A stretch of 64,000 nt of DNA, from assembly GCA_035443885.1 (NCBI GenBank), contig DAOMNO010000006.1, forward strand, positions 124,001-188,000, written 5' to 3'. The first letter of the stretch is position 1. Every line of letters starts with the position of its first letter. The DNA is from DAOMNO01 sp035443885 (GTDB lineage Bacteria; Planctomycetota; Phycisphaerae; Phycisphaerales; SM1A02). Below, one piece after another: positions 9,487 through 18,764 of this stretch. The notes under the pieces were generated by a model that searched no databases, was not told the DNA's origin, and was given only the letters and a program-made list of their open reading frames with translations. A program made the position numbers and the translations under genes.

Positions 9487-10698
9487 ATGACGGATCAGCA
9501 TTCAATCGCTGTTGCTCAGAAGCCGAATAGGCCGATTCGTGTGCTGCTCTGGTCGCCCGGAGGTTCCGGTGAGCACTATCACGGCCCAGGATCGTTCAGC
9601 TATCGCTTGTACTCCACAGCAGAGTCGAAGCGATTTGAGATCACGCTCGCGCATGGTTCGCCGACACAAGCTCGGTATTCACTCTTTCGTGAGCAGCATT
9701 TGATCCATCCGCTCACGGGTGGTGCATGGCCCACATGGCGATTCTTGCGAAAGGCGGATCGGTGGATAGATAGTCATCACGGCGAGTTCGACATCATGCA
9801 CGGTCTCGGCGGATTTCATCTGACGGTGGCGCCAGCATTCCGCGCACACAAGAACAATCTCCCGTCTGTCGTCTTCATGACGTTGCATAGGGTTGAGCTG
9901 ACCGACAAGCCCGGTCTTCGGGGCATGCTTGGGCTGGCCGCCAAACGAAGGGAAATGGTCAAACAGATTGAAGGCGTGATTGCGATGAGTCAGGCGATCT
10001 ACGATGAACTCATCGAAATCGGCGTCAGCGAAAGCCGAATCGCGAGAATCCCGATGGGCGTGGATACGACGCGCTTTCATCCCCCGCGCAGCGAGCAGGA
10101 ACGAAGTGAACTTCGCCGGAGCTTCGGCTGGCGCGACTTGCCGACGCTCGTTTTCGTAGGCGGCATCTCATCCCGTAAGCGTCCGCACCTGCTGCTTGAG
10201 GCTATCGGGCTGCTCAAAAAAATGAGGCTCGAATGTCAGCTAGCGCTGGTTGGGCCGGATCAGGAGCCGGGCTATTGCGAGCAGATGAAACAGCGTGCGA
10301 AAGAACTCGGCATTGAGGATCTGGTGATCTGGTTCGGGTTCTCGTCCGATGTCGCGCCCATTTTCCGCGCGTGTGACTTCTTTGGGCTTCCGTCACTTTC
10401 TGAGGGAATGCCTGCTGCGCTTGTTGAAGCGCTCGCCACCGGTTTGCCGTCGATCGTAACCGCGATTTCCGGCACGACGGACCTCGTCGAGAGTGGTGTC
10501 AATGGTTGTGTGATTGAGCCGGATGCGCAGCAGATCGCTGATGCACTGGCGGTCTATTTGCGCAATCCGAGCATCACCGCGGCTCACCGTGCAGCAGCGG
10601 TCAGCAAGGTGGCTGGACGATTCAGCGCAAGCGCCGTGCTCGGCGCATATGAACGGATGTTCAAGCGAATCATCGCAGGCGGCGATGCAGCGGAGTGA
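9487..10698 (+). CDS. GT4 family glycosyltransferase
   Basis: 403 residues from the ATG at 9487 (MTDQHSIAVAQKPNRPIRV); the frame is open further upstream, but that part overlaps the flippase gene. GT-B features: VLLWSPGGSGEHYHGPG at the N-terminus, IARIPMGVDTTRFHPP, then LVFVGGISSRKRPHLLLEA, WFGFSSDVAPIFRACDFF and the EX7E motif SEGMPAALVEALATG. It shares direction with the upstream flippase gene. Its stop abuts the stop of the convergent methyltransferase gene. Confidence 0.9.
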   Translation: MTDQHSIAVAQKPNRPIRVLLWSPGGSGEHYHGPGSFSYRLYSTAESKRFEITLAHGSPTQARYSLFREQHLIHPLTGGAWPTWRFLRKADRWIDSHHGEFDIMHGLGGFHLTVAPAFRAHKNNLPSVVFMTLHRVELTDKPGLRGMLGLAAKRREMVKQIEGVIAMSQAIYDELIEIGVSESRIARIPMGVDTTRFHPPRSEQERSELRRSFGWRDLPTLVFVGGISSRKRPHLLLEAIGLLKKMRLECQLALVGPDQEPGYCEQMKQRAKELGIEDLVIWFGFSSDVAPIFRACDFFGLPSLSEGMPAALVEALATGLPSIVTAISGTTDLVESGVNGCVIEPDAQQIADALAVYLRNPSITAAHRAAAVSKVAGRFSASAVLGAYERMFKRIIAGGDAAE

Positions 10699-11457
10699 TT
10701 ACGATCGAACAAGGCACGCCAGCGAAGTGCCTTCTATGCGAAAGAATCGCTCATTCTTGCTGCGAGTCGGTATCAGTTCATCGACGGCTTGTGTTACGCC
10801 AGCAATGGTCTCATAGTCGTGCCAGACGATGACGCCAGGCCGATTACCGATGAGTTGCATTGCCACCTTGGAGTCGTTGGCGACGTTTTCATAGGCATGA
10901 CCAGCATCCACGAATACAAAGTCGATGCTGCCTGCATAGGGTGAAAAATCAAATTCGAAAGAGTTGCCATATAGTGGTCGAATGCGTCCTTCGACATCCG
11001 TGCTGCGGAATCGCTCACCGGACTGCACGCCGCCGGGCAGATTAACGGTGCCGGGGGGCAGGTCCAGCGTGTACACCAAGGTGTCTGGCGATGTGTTCGC
11101 TGCAAGATTGAGCGTAGTGCGCCCGTCAAATGTGCCGATCTCAAAGATGCGGTGAGGTTTGAAATGAACAACGAGAGCATTGAGTACGGCCAATTCGAAG
11201 GCATTCACATTCCAGTTCGACTGCGAAACTGCGCGAACCGTTACAGGCACGTCGGGTCCGACAAGCTTGCTGATACCGACCTGCGGCAGCAGGGCCTTGC
11301 GATCAAAATGGCCCAGGAAATGACAAACCTGCTTGGCGCGAAATCGAGCGACGGGATGCAGCAACCCGACCGTGAAGAGGTACAGGCAGTGCCCGCCTGC
11401 GCTGGCAAGCCGCTTGCTGGAAGAGAGAAGAGAACCGAAGGTATGCATGGTGAGCAC
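10699..11457 (-). CDS. Class I SAM-dependent methyltransferase (Methyltransf_24-like)
   Basis: 252 residues with motif I FEIGTFDGRTTLNLA, an acidic second strand VYTLDLPPG, a motif-IV-like FVFVDAGHAYENV and VIVWHDYE. This pattern fits the Methyltransf_24 family found in sugar and antibiotic O-methyltransferase loci. It may methylate a sugar of the polysaccharide. An alternative start three codons in (11448) is possible. Its 5' end overlaps the divergent secreted-protein gene by about 15 bp, so the two starts are back to back. Confidence 0.8.
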   Translation of the reverse strand: MLTMHTFGSLLSSSKRLASAGGHCLYLFTVGLLHPVARFRAKQVCHFLGHFDRKALLPQVGISKLVGPDVPVTVRAVSQSNWNVNAFELAVLNALVVHFKPHRIFEIGTFDGRTTLNLAANTSPDTLVYTLDLPPGTVNLPGGVQSGERFRSTDVEGRIRPLYGNSFEFDFSPYAGSIDFVFVDAGHAYENVANDSKVAMQLIGNRPGVIVWHDYETIAGVTQAVDELIPTRSKNERFFRIEGTSLACLVRS

Positions 11458-14424
11458 TGTACCACGGGATTCACCCTGCGATGGCGCTCCCGTCTCATCC
11501 TCTGGAGTGCGGCGATTGTTGCCGCGATGCTCTTTGCGCCGGCGGCATTCGCTTCATCACGCGAAAACAACCAGCAATTTCGAGGGCCTTTCCTGCTGGA
11601 CGACGGCATCACGTTCTTTGTTGTGAACCCGACCGGCAAAGCGTTCAGCGCAGAGTTCCGTTGGCGCGATCGCTGGCGCGAGCATCAGCCGAGACCGTTT
11701 CTGATACGCGCATTTGACCCGGACGACCGACTTGTGGTGCGGCATGAGTTTGAAGGCGAACGGGTACCTACACGCAATGTGCCGTGGGAGAACGTTACGC
11801 TGGAGATACCCGGCGGACTGCCCGGTGTCTATCAGATTATCGCCTACGGATTCGCGCCAGCAGAGCTTGACATCGCACTAACGCCGCAACTCAGCTTCGG
11901 CGTCATGGGGCATCCGGAGTGGCTGGCTTCCAGAGCTGGCCAGATTCAGGAAGCCTATTTTCATGTCCCGCCCGGTTTGGATCGGCTTCATGTGCGCACG
12001 CGCGCGGATGTACGCAACATCGTCATTGAGGATGAGCATGGAGCAGCGTTGCTCAACCTGCGCGGTACGAACGCGAGCGGGTCAATCGCAGTAACTGAGC
12101 GGGCAGGTCGCATTTGGCGCATCAAAGTCGAAACGACGGGGGAGTATCGCCTCAATTTTGATTGGGCGCCTGTCATCCTGTGTCCTGATCCAGCGACAGC
12201 GCGTGCGATTGCCGGCGGTGTAACCGTGCTCGAAGACGGCGTGATCTGCTTTCATCGGTTTCAAGAGAAGGCATGGCGGCTGCTTGAGAAGTATCGCCAA
12301 CTGCCTGCACGGGCGTTTGATGTTCCAGTCCCCCGATTAATGGATTATGCAGACGCTTGGATTCGCGAGCCACAGCGGAATGTGCTCCTGCTTGGTGCGG
12401 CGGGTGTTTTTTCCACGCTGCCGGCGGTGCTGTATGAGCAGAATCTCGACCCGAAGAGTCCGTGGTTCGGCTCGATCAATGTCTGGCGAGATGTGACCAG
12501 CGAGCGCAAGCCGCGGCCGCAAAATCCGCACGCGACATACGATCGGCTTGATTCCATCTTCAGGGCCGAAGAACGAGTCGGCGGGCCTGTTTCTGTTGAT
12601 CGAGCGGGCGGCGGCATTCACATGGGACGTGAAGTCGCACAGTTCGCCGTGCTCTATACGCTCGATGACCCGATCAATCCGTTGTACCGCCACCCCGCGT
12701 TGCTCAACCGCATCATCATCGGCGCATTGCAGGACTTGATGATGATTCACAAACACGAACTCCAGATGGCGAGACCGACATCGTTTTCCGGAGGCATGCG
12801 TGCGTTCTCACTGGAGCGCCAGTTAGAAACCTATTCGATCATCGCGCCACATCTGCCTGACGATGTGCGAGAACTCTTAACAGAAGGGCTGCGGCGTTTC
12901 GTTGATCGAAGTCTCATCGGTGTTCCGGGTGGGACTGTCAACCAATGGGCGGCCATCCCAGTTGGCATCTATGCGTACTACATGGGGAGCAGAGACTCGT
13001 ACTATCGCGATTGGGCGATGAAACATGTGCAATGGATGGCAACCGGGGTGCATTGGGGACATGGTCAAAAGCCCGCAGGGTATCTCACGGAGTCTGACGG
13101 CCCGGATTCCACATACACAGGCATTACGACAACACTGCTGGCGTGGCTTTATCACAGGACCGGCGATGAGCAGGTGCTGGAGATCATTCGACGAGCGTTC
13201 TATTTGTTTAACCATACGATTGCGCCCGACCCATTCAATCCTGGCGGGATTGGAGTCGGTGCAACGGATTTCTGCCATCGTACGGCGGGAGACTGGTGGT
13301 CGCCGCAAGGCAAAAATGGCGGTCTGATCGCAATGGCAGACATTCTTCCTGAAGCAGGCCTGCGGGAAGGATTGTTTGCGTTTTTTCCCAGGATTCCACG
13401 GACGCCTGCAGAGCGACTGCAGGCGGAGCGCCGTCTGCGAGGCATGTTGCACCAGCCATACGTGCCGGAGACGTTCTTTGACCGCAATCGCCATCCTTCG
13501 GGTGGGGCGGGGCGCGCATCGTTTTCAGCGTCAAGTTTTCTGCATCTATTCCACTGCTATCCAAAGGATCCAAAGCCTGGCGCACTGCCGATGGTGGAGC
13601 AAGATGACTTCACCCGCAACTTCGGCAATGAGTTCTTTGCGATCCGTCGTCCCTCGTATTACGCACTGATCTACGCCGGCGCGCCGATGGGTGAATGGCA
13701 GCGAGTGCGTGTGCCGCAAGACCCCGGCGGGTTGTATCCGCGTAATGGTGGCGGCCTGAGCATGTTCTGGTCGCCTTCACTTGGCGCGTCCATCCTCGGC
13801 AAGAACTGGAGTACGTATGCGGCTCATACGCTTGTCGCCACCAGTGCAAACGGACGTGTGGATTGGGAAGATTACTGGTCCGTGCGCAACTCGTTCGCGC
13901 CCGATTCACTCGGCACGGGTGAGATGAAACTGCAAGTCAGTGGAAAACTTCGCGATCAACCACTGCGCTATGAGAGGTCGTACGTCTTCCATGATGATCG
14001 CATTGATGTTGCGCTCACCATCCATGCTGAAGAATCATGCCGACTTGTCGCATTTGAAGAGAGTCTTCCGTTTCGTATCGATCAGCGTGCCATCATGCAC
14101 GCGGCGCTTGTTGGGGACGATGGGGTGGCACTCACCCCTCAAGTTGGCATGCGGCGGCAAGCTCGCGCGGTCATGCTCCATCATCCGGGTGTCCGCGAAG
14201 TGCATGTGGTCGTCTTTGAGGAGCCTCGAGACATCCTGCCTATGCGCCAAGAGGATTCTCGTGATGCTGCGAAGACATGGGGCCGCATTTCGATCAAGCT
14301 GCCTTCGACCTGGGAACGGGGCGCATCGCAAACCTTCAGGTCGGCGTACGTTGTCTGTCATCGAAATCAACTTCAAGAAGTGCTGCAGCAGGCAATTGCA
14401 TGGTTTGCAGACAATCCCAAATAG
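11443..14424 (+). CDS. Large secreted protein of unknown function, possible toroid-fold polysaccharide-active enzyme
   Basis: 993 residues from the ATG at 11443. The frame is open back to 11152, but that part is antisense to the methyltransferase gene. A signal peptide is clear (SRLILWSAAIVAAMLFAPAAFA). After a beta-rich N-terminal 300 residues comes a helical, Trp/Tyr/His-rich region of about 350 residues (for example TYTGITTTLLAWLYHRTGD and HRTAGDWWSPQGKNGG), then a beta-rich C-terminal third. The alpha-toroid-then-beta layout recalls heparinase/alginate-lyase-type polysaccharide lyases. I see no catalytic signature that proves it. The polysaccharide locus supports a role in trimming or modifying the exported polymer. 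Confidence 0.7.
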   Translation: MHGEHCTTGFTLRWRSRLILWSAAIVAAMLFAPAAFASSRENNQQFRGPFLLDDGITFFVVNPTGKAFSAEFRWRDRWREHQPRPFLIRAFDPDDRLVVRHEFEGERVPTRNVPWENVTLEIPGGLPGVYQIIAYGFAPAELDIALTPQLSFGVMGHPEWLASRAGQIQEAYFHVPPGLDRLHVRTRADVRNIVIEDEHGAALLNLRGTNASGSIAVTERAGRIWRIKVETTGEYRLNFDWAPVILCPDPATARAIAGGVTVLEDGVICFHRFQEKAWRLLEKYRQLPARAFDVPVPRLMDYADAWIREPQRNVLLLGAAGVFSTLPAVLYEQNLDPKSPWFGSINVWRDVTSERKPRPQNPHATYDRLDSIFRAEERVGGPVSVDRAGGGIHMGREVAQFAVLYTLDDPINPLYRHPALLNRIIIGALQDLMMIHKHELQMARPTSFSGGMRAFSLERQLETYSIIAPHLPDDVRELLTEGLRRFVDRSLIGVPGGTVNQWAAIPVGIYAYYMGSRDSYYRDWAMKHVQWMATGVHWGHGQKPAGYLTESDGPDSTYTGITTTLLAWLYHRTGDEQVLEIIRRAFYLFNHTIAPDPFNPGGIGVGATDFCHRTAGDWWSPQGKNGGLIAMADILPEAGLREGLFAFFPRIPRTPAERLQAERRLRGMLHQPYVPETFFDRNRHPSGGAGRASFSASSFLHLFHCYPKDPKPGALPMVEQDDFTRNFGNEFFAIRRPSYYALIYAGAPMGEWQRVRVPQDPGGLYPRNGGGLSMFWSPSLGASILGKNWSTYAAHTLVATSANGRVDWEDYWSVRNSFAPDSLGTGEMKLQVSGKLRDQPLRYERSYVFHDDRIDVALTIHAEESCRLVAFEESLPFRIDQRAIMHAALVGDDGVALTPQVGMRRQARAVMLHHPGVREVHVVVFEEPRDILPMRQEDSRDAAKTWGRISIKLPSTWERGASQTFRSAYVVCHRNQLQEVLQQAIAWFADNPK

Positions 14425-14606
14425 CTTGGCGAAAAGCCGTTCGGACTCTACGAGGCTCACCCGCTCCTTGTGTGAGGCAGCTTCTTGACCGATATTGACG
14501 ATAAGTGCCTTAGCGCACAGAAACTTGTCCAAGGCGTCCAAGCCGCGTAAGGTCCGAGAATCGTGGGCTGGTGTGGAATGCCCAGCCAGATGGAGTCGAT
14601 CGTTCC

Positions 14607-15968
14607 ATGTCGCAGGTACTGACAATTCTCATCATCTTTGCGACCTTGGTCGGAGTAGCCTACGTTCTGTGGCGCCCCCGATGGGCGGTGCTGGTTGTTC
14701 TGGTCATGTTCCCACTCATGCAGTTGCTGCAAGCAAACAGCGGTGTGTTGAACCAGAATAAATACCTCATGAATCTCGCGATCGGCTTTCTTGCGGTCTT
14801 TGCGCTCATCAGCAAAGTGTTCAAGCGCGAGACGGTCTTCTCCGGATACAACAATCCCGCCACGATTATGGTGTTTGCCCTTTATGGCTGGGCCACCTTG
14901 TCTACCCTCTGGTCACCAGCGCAGGGGCCGGCTCTCGACTTTCTGATCGGGGCTGTTCCGTACATCGCGCTGTTTCTGATCGTTACCCCGCTCTTGCTTA
15001 CCGACTTGGTCGATATGCGGCGCATCTGGATCGGCATGATGGTGCTGGGCACAATCATCGCCATTTCAATCGCTCTCAGTCCGCGCGCCGGGTTCATGGG
15101 TGGACGCTTGATGATCGACGTAGGCATGTATGCCGGTCAGGAAGGCGGTCAGCTCAATGCGCTCGCCACAGCGCAGTTTGGCGGAATGCTCATGGTCATT
15201 GCCGCACTTGTTCAGTTTGGTAAGGCAGCGTGGCTTCTGAACTGGATTCGTGCGGCGGCATTCATTTCCGGCCTCGGTCTCGCCATTCTGACAGGATCGC
15301 GCGGCCAGGTTATTGCCTGCGTGATTGCTGGCATTGTGTGCTACCCATTGGCAAGGCGCGTTCAGAATCCAAAGCAGTTCTTTGCGGTTGCAGCAGGTTT
15401 TGGATTCATTGTTGTCGGTGTGTACTTTGCTTTCCGTACATTCATCGGCCACGACAACATCACACGCTGGGATTTGAACCTGATGGCTCAAGGATTTTCC
15501 AGCCGCTTTGAGAGCGTGCTAACTCTGATGACAGAGTATCTCGCCAATCCGGGGATGTGGCTTGTCGGACTGGGATCAAACGCATTTTCAACGCTGAGTA
15601 CAGACGGCTATGTACACAACATGCTGGCGGAAGTCCTCGCCGAGCAGGGGATCATTGGAGCAGTGATCCTCGCCATTCTCCTGTATCACACGGTTGTTGC
15701 AGGGCGTCGAGTGTGGTCGCTTTACCGCGATGAGCCTCTTATGCGATCAGTGGTCGCGGTGTTGTGCGCGGTGTGTTTCTATGAGTTCATTCTGACGCTC
15801 AAACAGGGGTCATTCCTCGGCTTCCCTGCATTTCTGTACTGGTGCCTGATCTTGTCCAAGCTCTCGAAACACGAAGTAGCCATGGCAGTCGAGTGGCAGC
15901 ACGAAGAGGTTGCTGAGGGCGAGGACGAAGAGTGGGATGACCAGCGCGAAGTTGCGGTCGCGTACTGA
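14607..15968 (+). CDS. O-antigen ligase/polymerase-like membrane protein (WaaL/Wzy family)
   Basis: 453 residues from the ATG at 14607 (MSQVLTILIIFATL), with GGAG 11 bases upstream. About twelve hydrophobic segments are visible, with a larger polar loop between about 280 and 340. Typical O-antigen ligase elements are present: an Arg in TGSRGQVIACV, GLGSNAFS and HNMLAEVLAEQGIIGAVILAI before the last helices. The C-terminus is a 30-residue acidic tail (VAEGEDEEWDDQ). The family polymerises or ligates lipid-linked glycans on the periplasmic side. Ligase and polymerase cannot be told apart by eye. Confidence 0.85.
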   Translation: MSQVLTILIIFATLVGVAYVLWRPRWAVLVVLVMFPLMQLLQANSGVLNQNKYLMNLAIGFLAVFALISKVFKRETVFSGYNNPATIMVFALYGWATLSTLWSPAQGPALDFLIGAVPYIALFLIVTPLLLTDLVDMRRIWIGMMVLGTIIAISIALSPRAGFMGGRLMIDVGMYAGQEGGQLNALATAQFGGMLMVIAALVQFGKAAWLLNWIRAAAFISGLGLAILTGSRGQVIACVIAGIVCYPLARRVQNPKQFFAVAAGFGFIVVGVYFAFRTFIGHDNITRWDLNLMAQGFSSRFESVLTLMTEYLANPGMWLVGLGSNAFSTLSTDGYVHNMLAEVLAEQGIIGAVILAILLYHTVVAGRRVWSLYRDEPLMRSVVAVLCAVCFYEFILTLKQGSFLGFPAFLYWCLILSKLSKHEVAMAVEWQHEEVAEGEDEEWDDQREVAVAY

Positions 15969-16057
15969 TCCGGAAATCTGCTGAAGCGGGCCTCAGTCCT
16001 ACAGCGTCCTGCATCATTGCTGCCTTCTTGCGCACTGGATGGTTTCACGCCATGCGT

Positions 16058-16084
16058 GTACGCTACGCCCCTTGCGGAGCGTAC
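16058..16084 (+). promoter_or_regulatory. Inverted repeat in the fabI leader
   Basis: GTACGCT (16058-16064) pairs with AGCGTAC (16078-16084), with a further CGC/GCG pairing inside the loop. It lies 25 bp before the fabI start and has no T-run. It could be an operator or an mRNA hairpin near the ribosome-binding site. Confidence 0.35.
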
Positions 16085-16109
16085 GCTGCCGCACATCAGG
16101 AGTTGAACC

Positions 16110-16889
16110 ATGGGTGTGATGGACGGCAAACGAGGCCTCATCGTCGGAATCGCCAACGACCACAGTTATGCGTATTTCATCGCGGAATCGTTGATTCGCG
16201 AAGGCGCGCAGTGCCTCTTCACCCACCTTCCGGGGGAGCGAATGCAGCGACGATGCGAAAAAGCCATCAACCAGCTTGGCTTGAACGAGCCGTGGCTCGA
16301 TTCCATGGACGCAGGCTCAGATGAGGACCTTGACCGCGTTTTCAATCGCATCGGCGCGGAGTTTGGCTCTATCGATTTTCTTGTTCACTCCATCGCCTTC
16401 GCGGATAAAGACTGGCTGAAGGAAGGCGCGTTTACTGCCACGCCGCGAACAGTCTTTACGCAGGCGCTCGACATCAGTGCATACACCTATATGGCGATGG
16501 CAAATCGGGCAGCGCCGCTGATGACCGACGGCGGTTCCATGATCTCAATGAGTTACTACGGCGCGGAGAAAGCCGTACCCGGCTACAACGTGATGGGGGT
16601 CGCGAAAGCGGCACTTGAGGCCGCAACGCGATATCTCGCTGCGGAGCTTGGCGAAAAGAACATTCGCGTCAATTCCATCTCAGGCGGCCCGCTGCGAACC
16701 ATGTCCGCACTTGCAGTGGGGGGGTTCAGTTCCATTCTCGATTGGGTGGAGAAAAAAGCTCCGTTGCGGCGCAACGTAACCGGCCGCGACGTTGGCGACA
16801 GCGCGGTCTATCTCCTCAGCGATCTTGCTTCGGGTGTAACCGGCCAGACGTTGCACGTTGATTGCGGCTACAGCGCGATGGGGCTGTAA
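16110..16889 (+). CDS. fabI: Enoyl-[acyl-carrier-protein] reductase FabI
   Basis: 259 residues, standard FabI length. Short-chain reductase fold with the FabI-type nucleotide loop GIANDHSYAYFIA, FLVHSIAF, MSYYGAEKAVPGYNVMG and the catalytic Tyr-x6-Lys (YNVMGVAK), then SGGPLRTMSA and the C-terminal VDCGYSAMG. It catalyses the last, NAD(P)H-dependent reduction of the fatty-acid elongation cycle in the cytosol. AGGAG sits eight bases before the ATG. It converges with the MnmE-like gene, with 3 bp between stops. Confidence 0.96.
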   Translation: MGVMDGKRGLIVGIANDHSYAYFIAESLIREGAQCLFTHLPGERMQRRCEKAINQLGLNEPWLDSMDAGSDEDLDRVFNRIGAEFGSIDFLVHSIAFADKDWLKEGAFTATPRTVFTQALDISAYTYMAMANRAAPLMTDGGSMISMSYYGAEKAVPGYNVMGVAKAALEAATRYLAAELGEKNIRVNSISGGPLRTMSALAVGGFSSILDWVEKKAPLRRNVTGRDVGDSAVYLLSDLASGVTGQTLHVDCGYSAMGL

Positions 16890-16892
16890 CCA

Positions 16893-17864
16893 TCACACGG
16901 AAAGCAGCCGCTCATCGAAGAGCCACGGCTGTGATTTCGCTGCTGCGATATCCGCAGCAGGGACAAGCCGCTCGCGCACAAGCTGGGTGAGTTCATGCAA
17001 TCCTTCGCCCGTAATGGCGCATACATGTACATCTGCATCATGACGATGCCCAAGGTCCGCCTTGCTCGCCACACGAAGATCAGCCTCGCGTGGCAGGCTC
17101 GGCCAGTCATGGCTCGAATCCGTTATCGCGATCAGCGCATCAGCACGCTCAATCAGTGACCGTGCCAGTTTGATTGCTTTGTCTTCAATCGCATCGGCCG
17201 TCTCACGAATGCCCGGCGTGTCATGCCAGATGACAGTCAATCCCGCAAGTTCGATGCGCGCAGCCGTGTAGTCGCGCGTCGTACCGGGCATGTCAATAGC
17301 AATCGACATCGAACGCCCTAACAGTGCATTGCTCAACGTGCTCTTCCCGACGTTTGGCGGGCCAACCAGAACCACCAGCGGCGGCACAATCAGACGATTA
17401 AGCCGATAAGAGCGTGCGAGGTCATCGTCTGTCAGCGTCGGTCGCTGTCGCCACACGCGCGGCTGATGAAGTAACAAGTCAAGCGCAGCAGGGCTTGCAG
17501 CATGCGCTATCGTGCGCATCACGATCGCTTCAATCTCATCCGCCGCTTCCGGGTAAAGCGATCTCGCTGAAAGCTCAGACTCATCGCAAGGCGCCGCGCC
17601 GAGTTCGATGAGCCGCTCAATCAACCGTTGCATCACACGAGGCCCACCATGCGGCATGAGCTGCGCGGTGTACTCGCTCAGCCGAGCGACCAGCCCGTCA
17701 TCGATCCCGCCAAGTGTTGCGAGTTTGACACAGCCGATAGGCAGGTCGTCCGCGTCATTACCCACCAGCGAGCGAATGAGCGACAGCACATCGCCCCACA
17801 GTTGCACGATGCCGATCGCGCCGGGATGGGGTGCGGTCATGCGCATGAAGTGGCACTGCTGCAT
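16893..17864 (-). CDS. MnmE/TrmE-like GTPase, diverged and short
   Basis: 323 residues against about 450 for MnmE. An N-terminal stretch (HPGAIGIVQLWG) and LMPHGGPRVMQRLIERLIELGA recall the MnmE tetrahydrofolate-binding domain. The segment normally rich in FTKRAF/NGK is missing. The G domain is intact: GPPNVGKSTLSNALLGR, MPGTTRD, DTPGIRETADAIE and SKADLGH in the NKxD position. The C-terminal cysteine motif C(I/L/V)GK, needed for tRNA wobble-uridine modification, is absent; the protein ends FDERLLSV. It is therefore probably a paralogue or a derived form and not a fully functional MnmE. Confidence 0.8.
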   Translation of the reverse strand: MQQCHFMRMTAPHPGAIGIVQLWGDVLSLIRSLVGNDADDLPIGCVKLATLGGIDDGLVARLSEYTAQLMPHGGPRVMQRLIERLIELGAAPCDESELSARSLYPEAADEIEAIVMRTIAHAASPAALDLLLHQPRVWRQRPTLTDDDLARSYRLNRLIVPPLVVLVGPPNVGKSTLSNALLGRSMSIAIDMPGTTRDYTAARIELAGLTVIWHDTPGIRETADAIEDKAIKLARSLIERADALIAITDSSHDWPSLPREADLRVASKADLGHRHDADVHVCAITGEGLHELTQLVRERLVPAADIAAAKSQPWLFDERLLSV

Positions 17865-17994
17865 GGCGAGGATGGTACTGCTCCGGTGGCTTCAGGGCAG
17901 TGAACTGCTTGCTCGCGTGCGGTGGCTCAATAGCCCGGCGCGGCTTTTCGTGTTTCAGCAAAGCTGGCGAGCGAAGGCACATTTGTCTGCCGAG

Positions 17995-18022
17995 TTGAAG
18001 GTCTGGCGGGTGGTGCTATACT
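17995..18022 (+). promoter_or_regulatory. Sigma-70-type promoter of the tRNA-fMet gene
   Basis: TTGAAG (17995-18000), a 16-bp spacer and TATACT (18017-18022) lie 14 bp before the mature tRNA 5' end, a sensible position for a tRNA promoter. Confidence 0.7.
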
Positions 18023-18035
18023 CTCCGATTCCTGA

Positions 18036-18109
<74 letters not shown>

Positions 18110-18154
18110 CTTTTTGGCCGGTTGCAAATCCGACCGGCCCGCCAGTTCACGATG

Positions 18155-18190
18155 AACGCCGCCGAGAGACCTCGGCGGCGTTTCGCTTTC
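18155..18190 (+). terminator. Hairpin terminator downstream of tRNA-fMet
   Basis: A perfect 12-bp GC-rich stem (18155-18166 with 18171-18182) with loop AGAC is followed by TCGCTTTC. The T-tract is short and interrupted, so termination may be partial. Confidence 0.65.
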
Positions 18191-18516
18191 TCCGCAAGGG
18201 TTTAGCGCGTCGTGCCCACAAGGCCGGTGTCTCTGATAGTGGCGCAGCGATAACCGGGCCGCATCGACGGGCGCATCTCGACGGCCGGTTGTGCCCAAAG
18301 TCTCTCCGAGTCTCTCCGCGATCGCTGCCGGGGTTATCGCGAAAAAGTCTCTGTTCACGAAGCGCAACCGGTGCCGTCGCACGGCGACACTGCATGGCAC
18401 CGTGTTCGCACACGCGAAAAACGGGTGAACGAAGCGCGCATGTCGTTGCTGCGCGGCATAGGAGAACAAAGGCGGCGCATCAATGCGTGGCCTTTGACAT
18501 CTCCTTCCGCAGCACG
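18191..18516. other. Non-coding stretch with AGTCTCT direct repeats
   Basis: I see no convincing gene here. AGTCTCT occurs as direct repeats at 18299, 18309 and 18346, with a fourth at 18648 inside the next ORF. The last two lie in a 16-bp perfect direct repeat (CGCGAAAAAGTCTCTG at 18338-18353 and 18640-18655). The stretch lies between the tRNA terminator and the recombinase operon, where an attachment site or regulator-binding sites would be expected. Confidence 0.5.
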
Positions 18517-18726
18517 ATGAACACCACACGCAACCCCGAGACGATGACTGTCGCCGAACGCCGTCGGGAAGTCGCGAGCATTCTCGCCAGTGGCCTCGTT
18601 CGGACTGTCAGGATCGCCGGAACACGCACATCTTCGGCCCGCGAAAAAGTCTCTGAACATCGCCAAAGTGGCCTTGATCTCTGCGGCGACTTGCCGCTCA
18701 GTGTGGCTCCACGGCCCGCCCGTTAG
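18517..18726 (+). CDS. Small protein at the head of the recombinase operon
   Basis: 69 residues (MNTTRNPETMTVAERRREV); a start at 18544 (MTVAERRR) is equally possible. The core MTVAERRREVASILASGLVR is, from memory, a recurring small-ORF signature beside DUF2924/recombinase operons, and its short length fits. The C-terminal part (LDLCGDLPLSV) looks unstructured. It precedes the DUF2924 gene by 38 bp, in the same direction. No function is known to me. It contains one copy of the 16-bp repeat, which weakens the coding call. Confidence 0.45.
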   Translation: MNTTRNPETMTVAERRREVASILASGLVRTVRIAGTRTSSAREKVSEHRQSGLDLCGDLPLSVAPRPAR

Positions 18727-18764
18727 GGCCGCGATTCGATGAACCCCGAACCGAAAGGAGTCAC

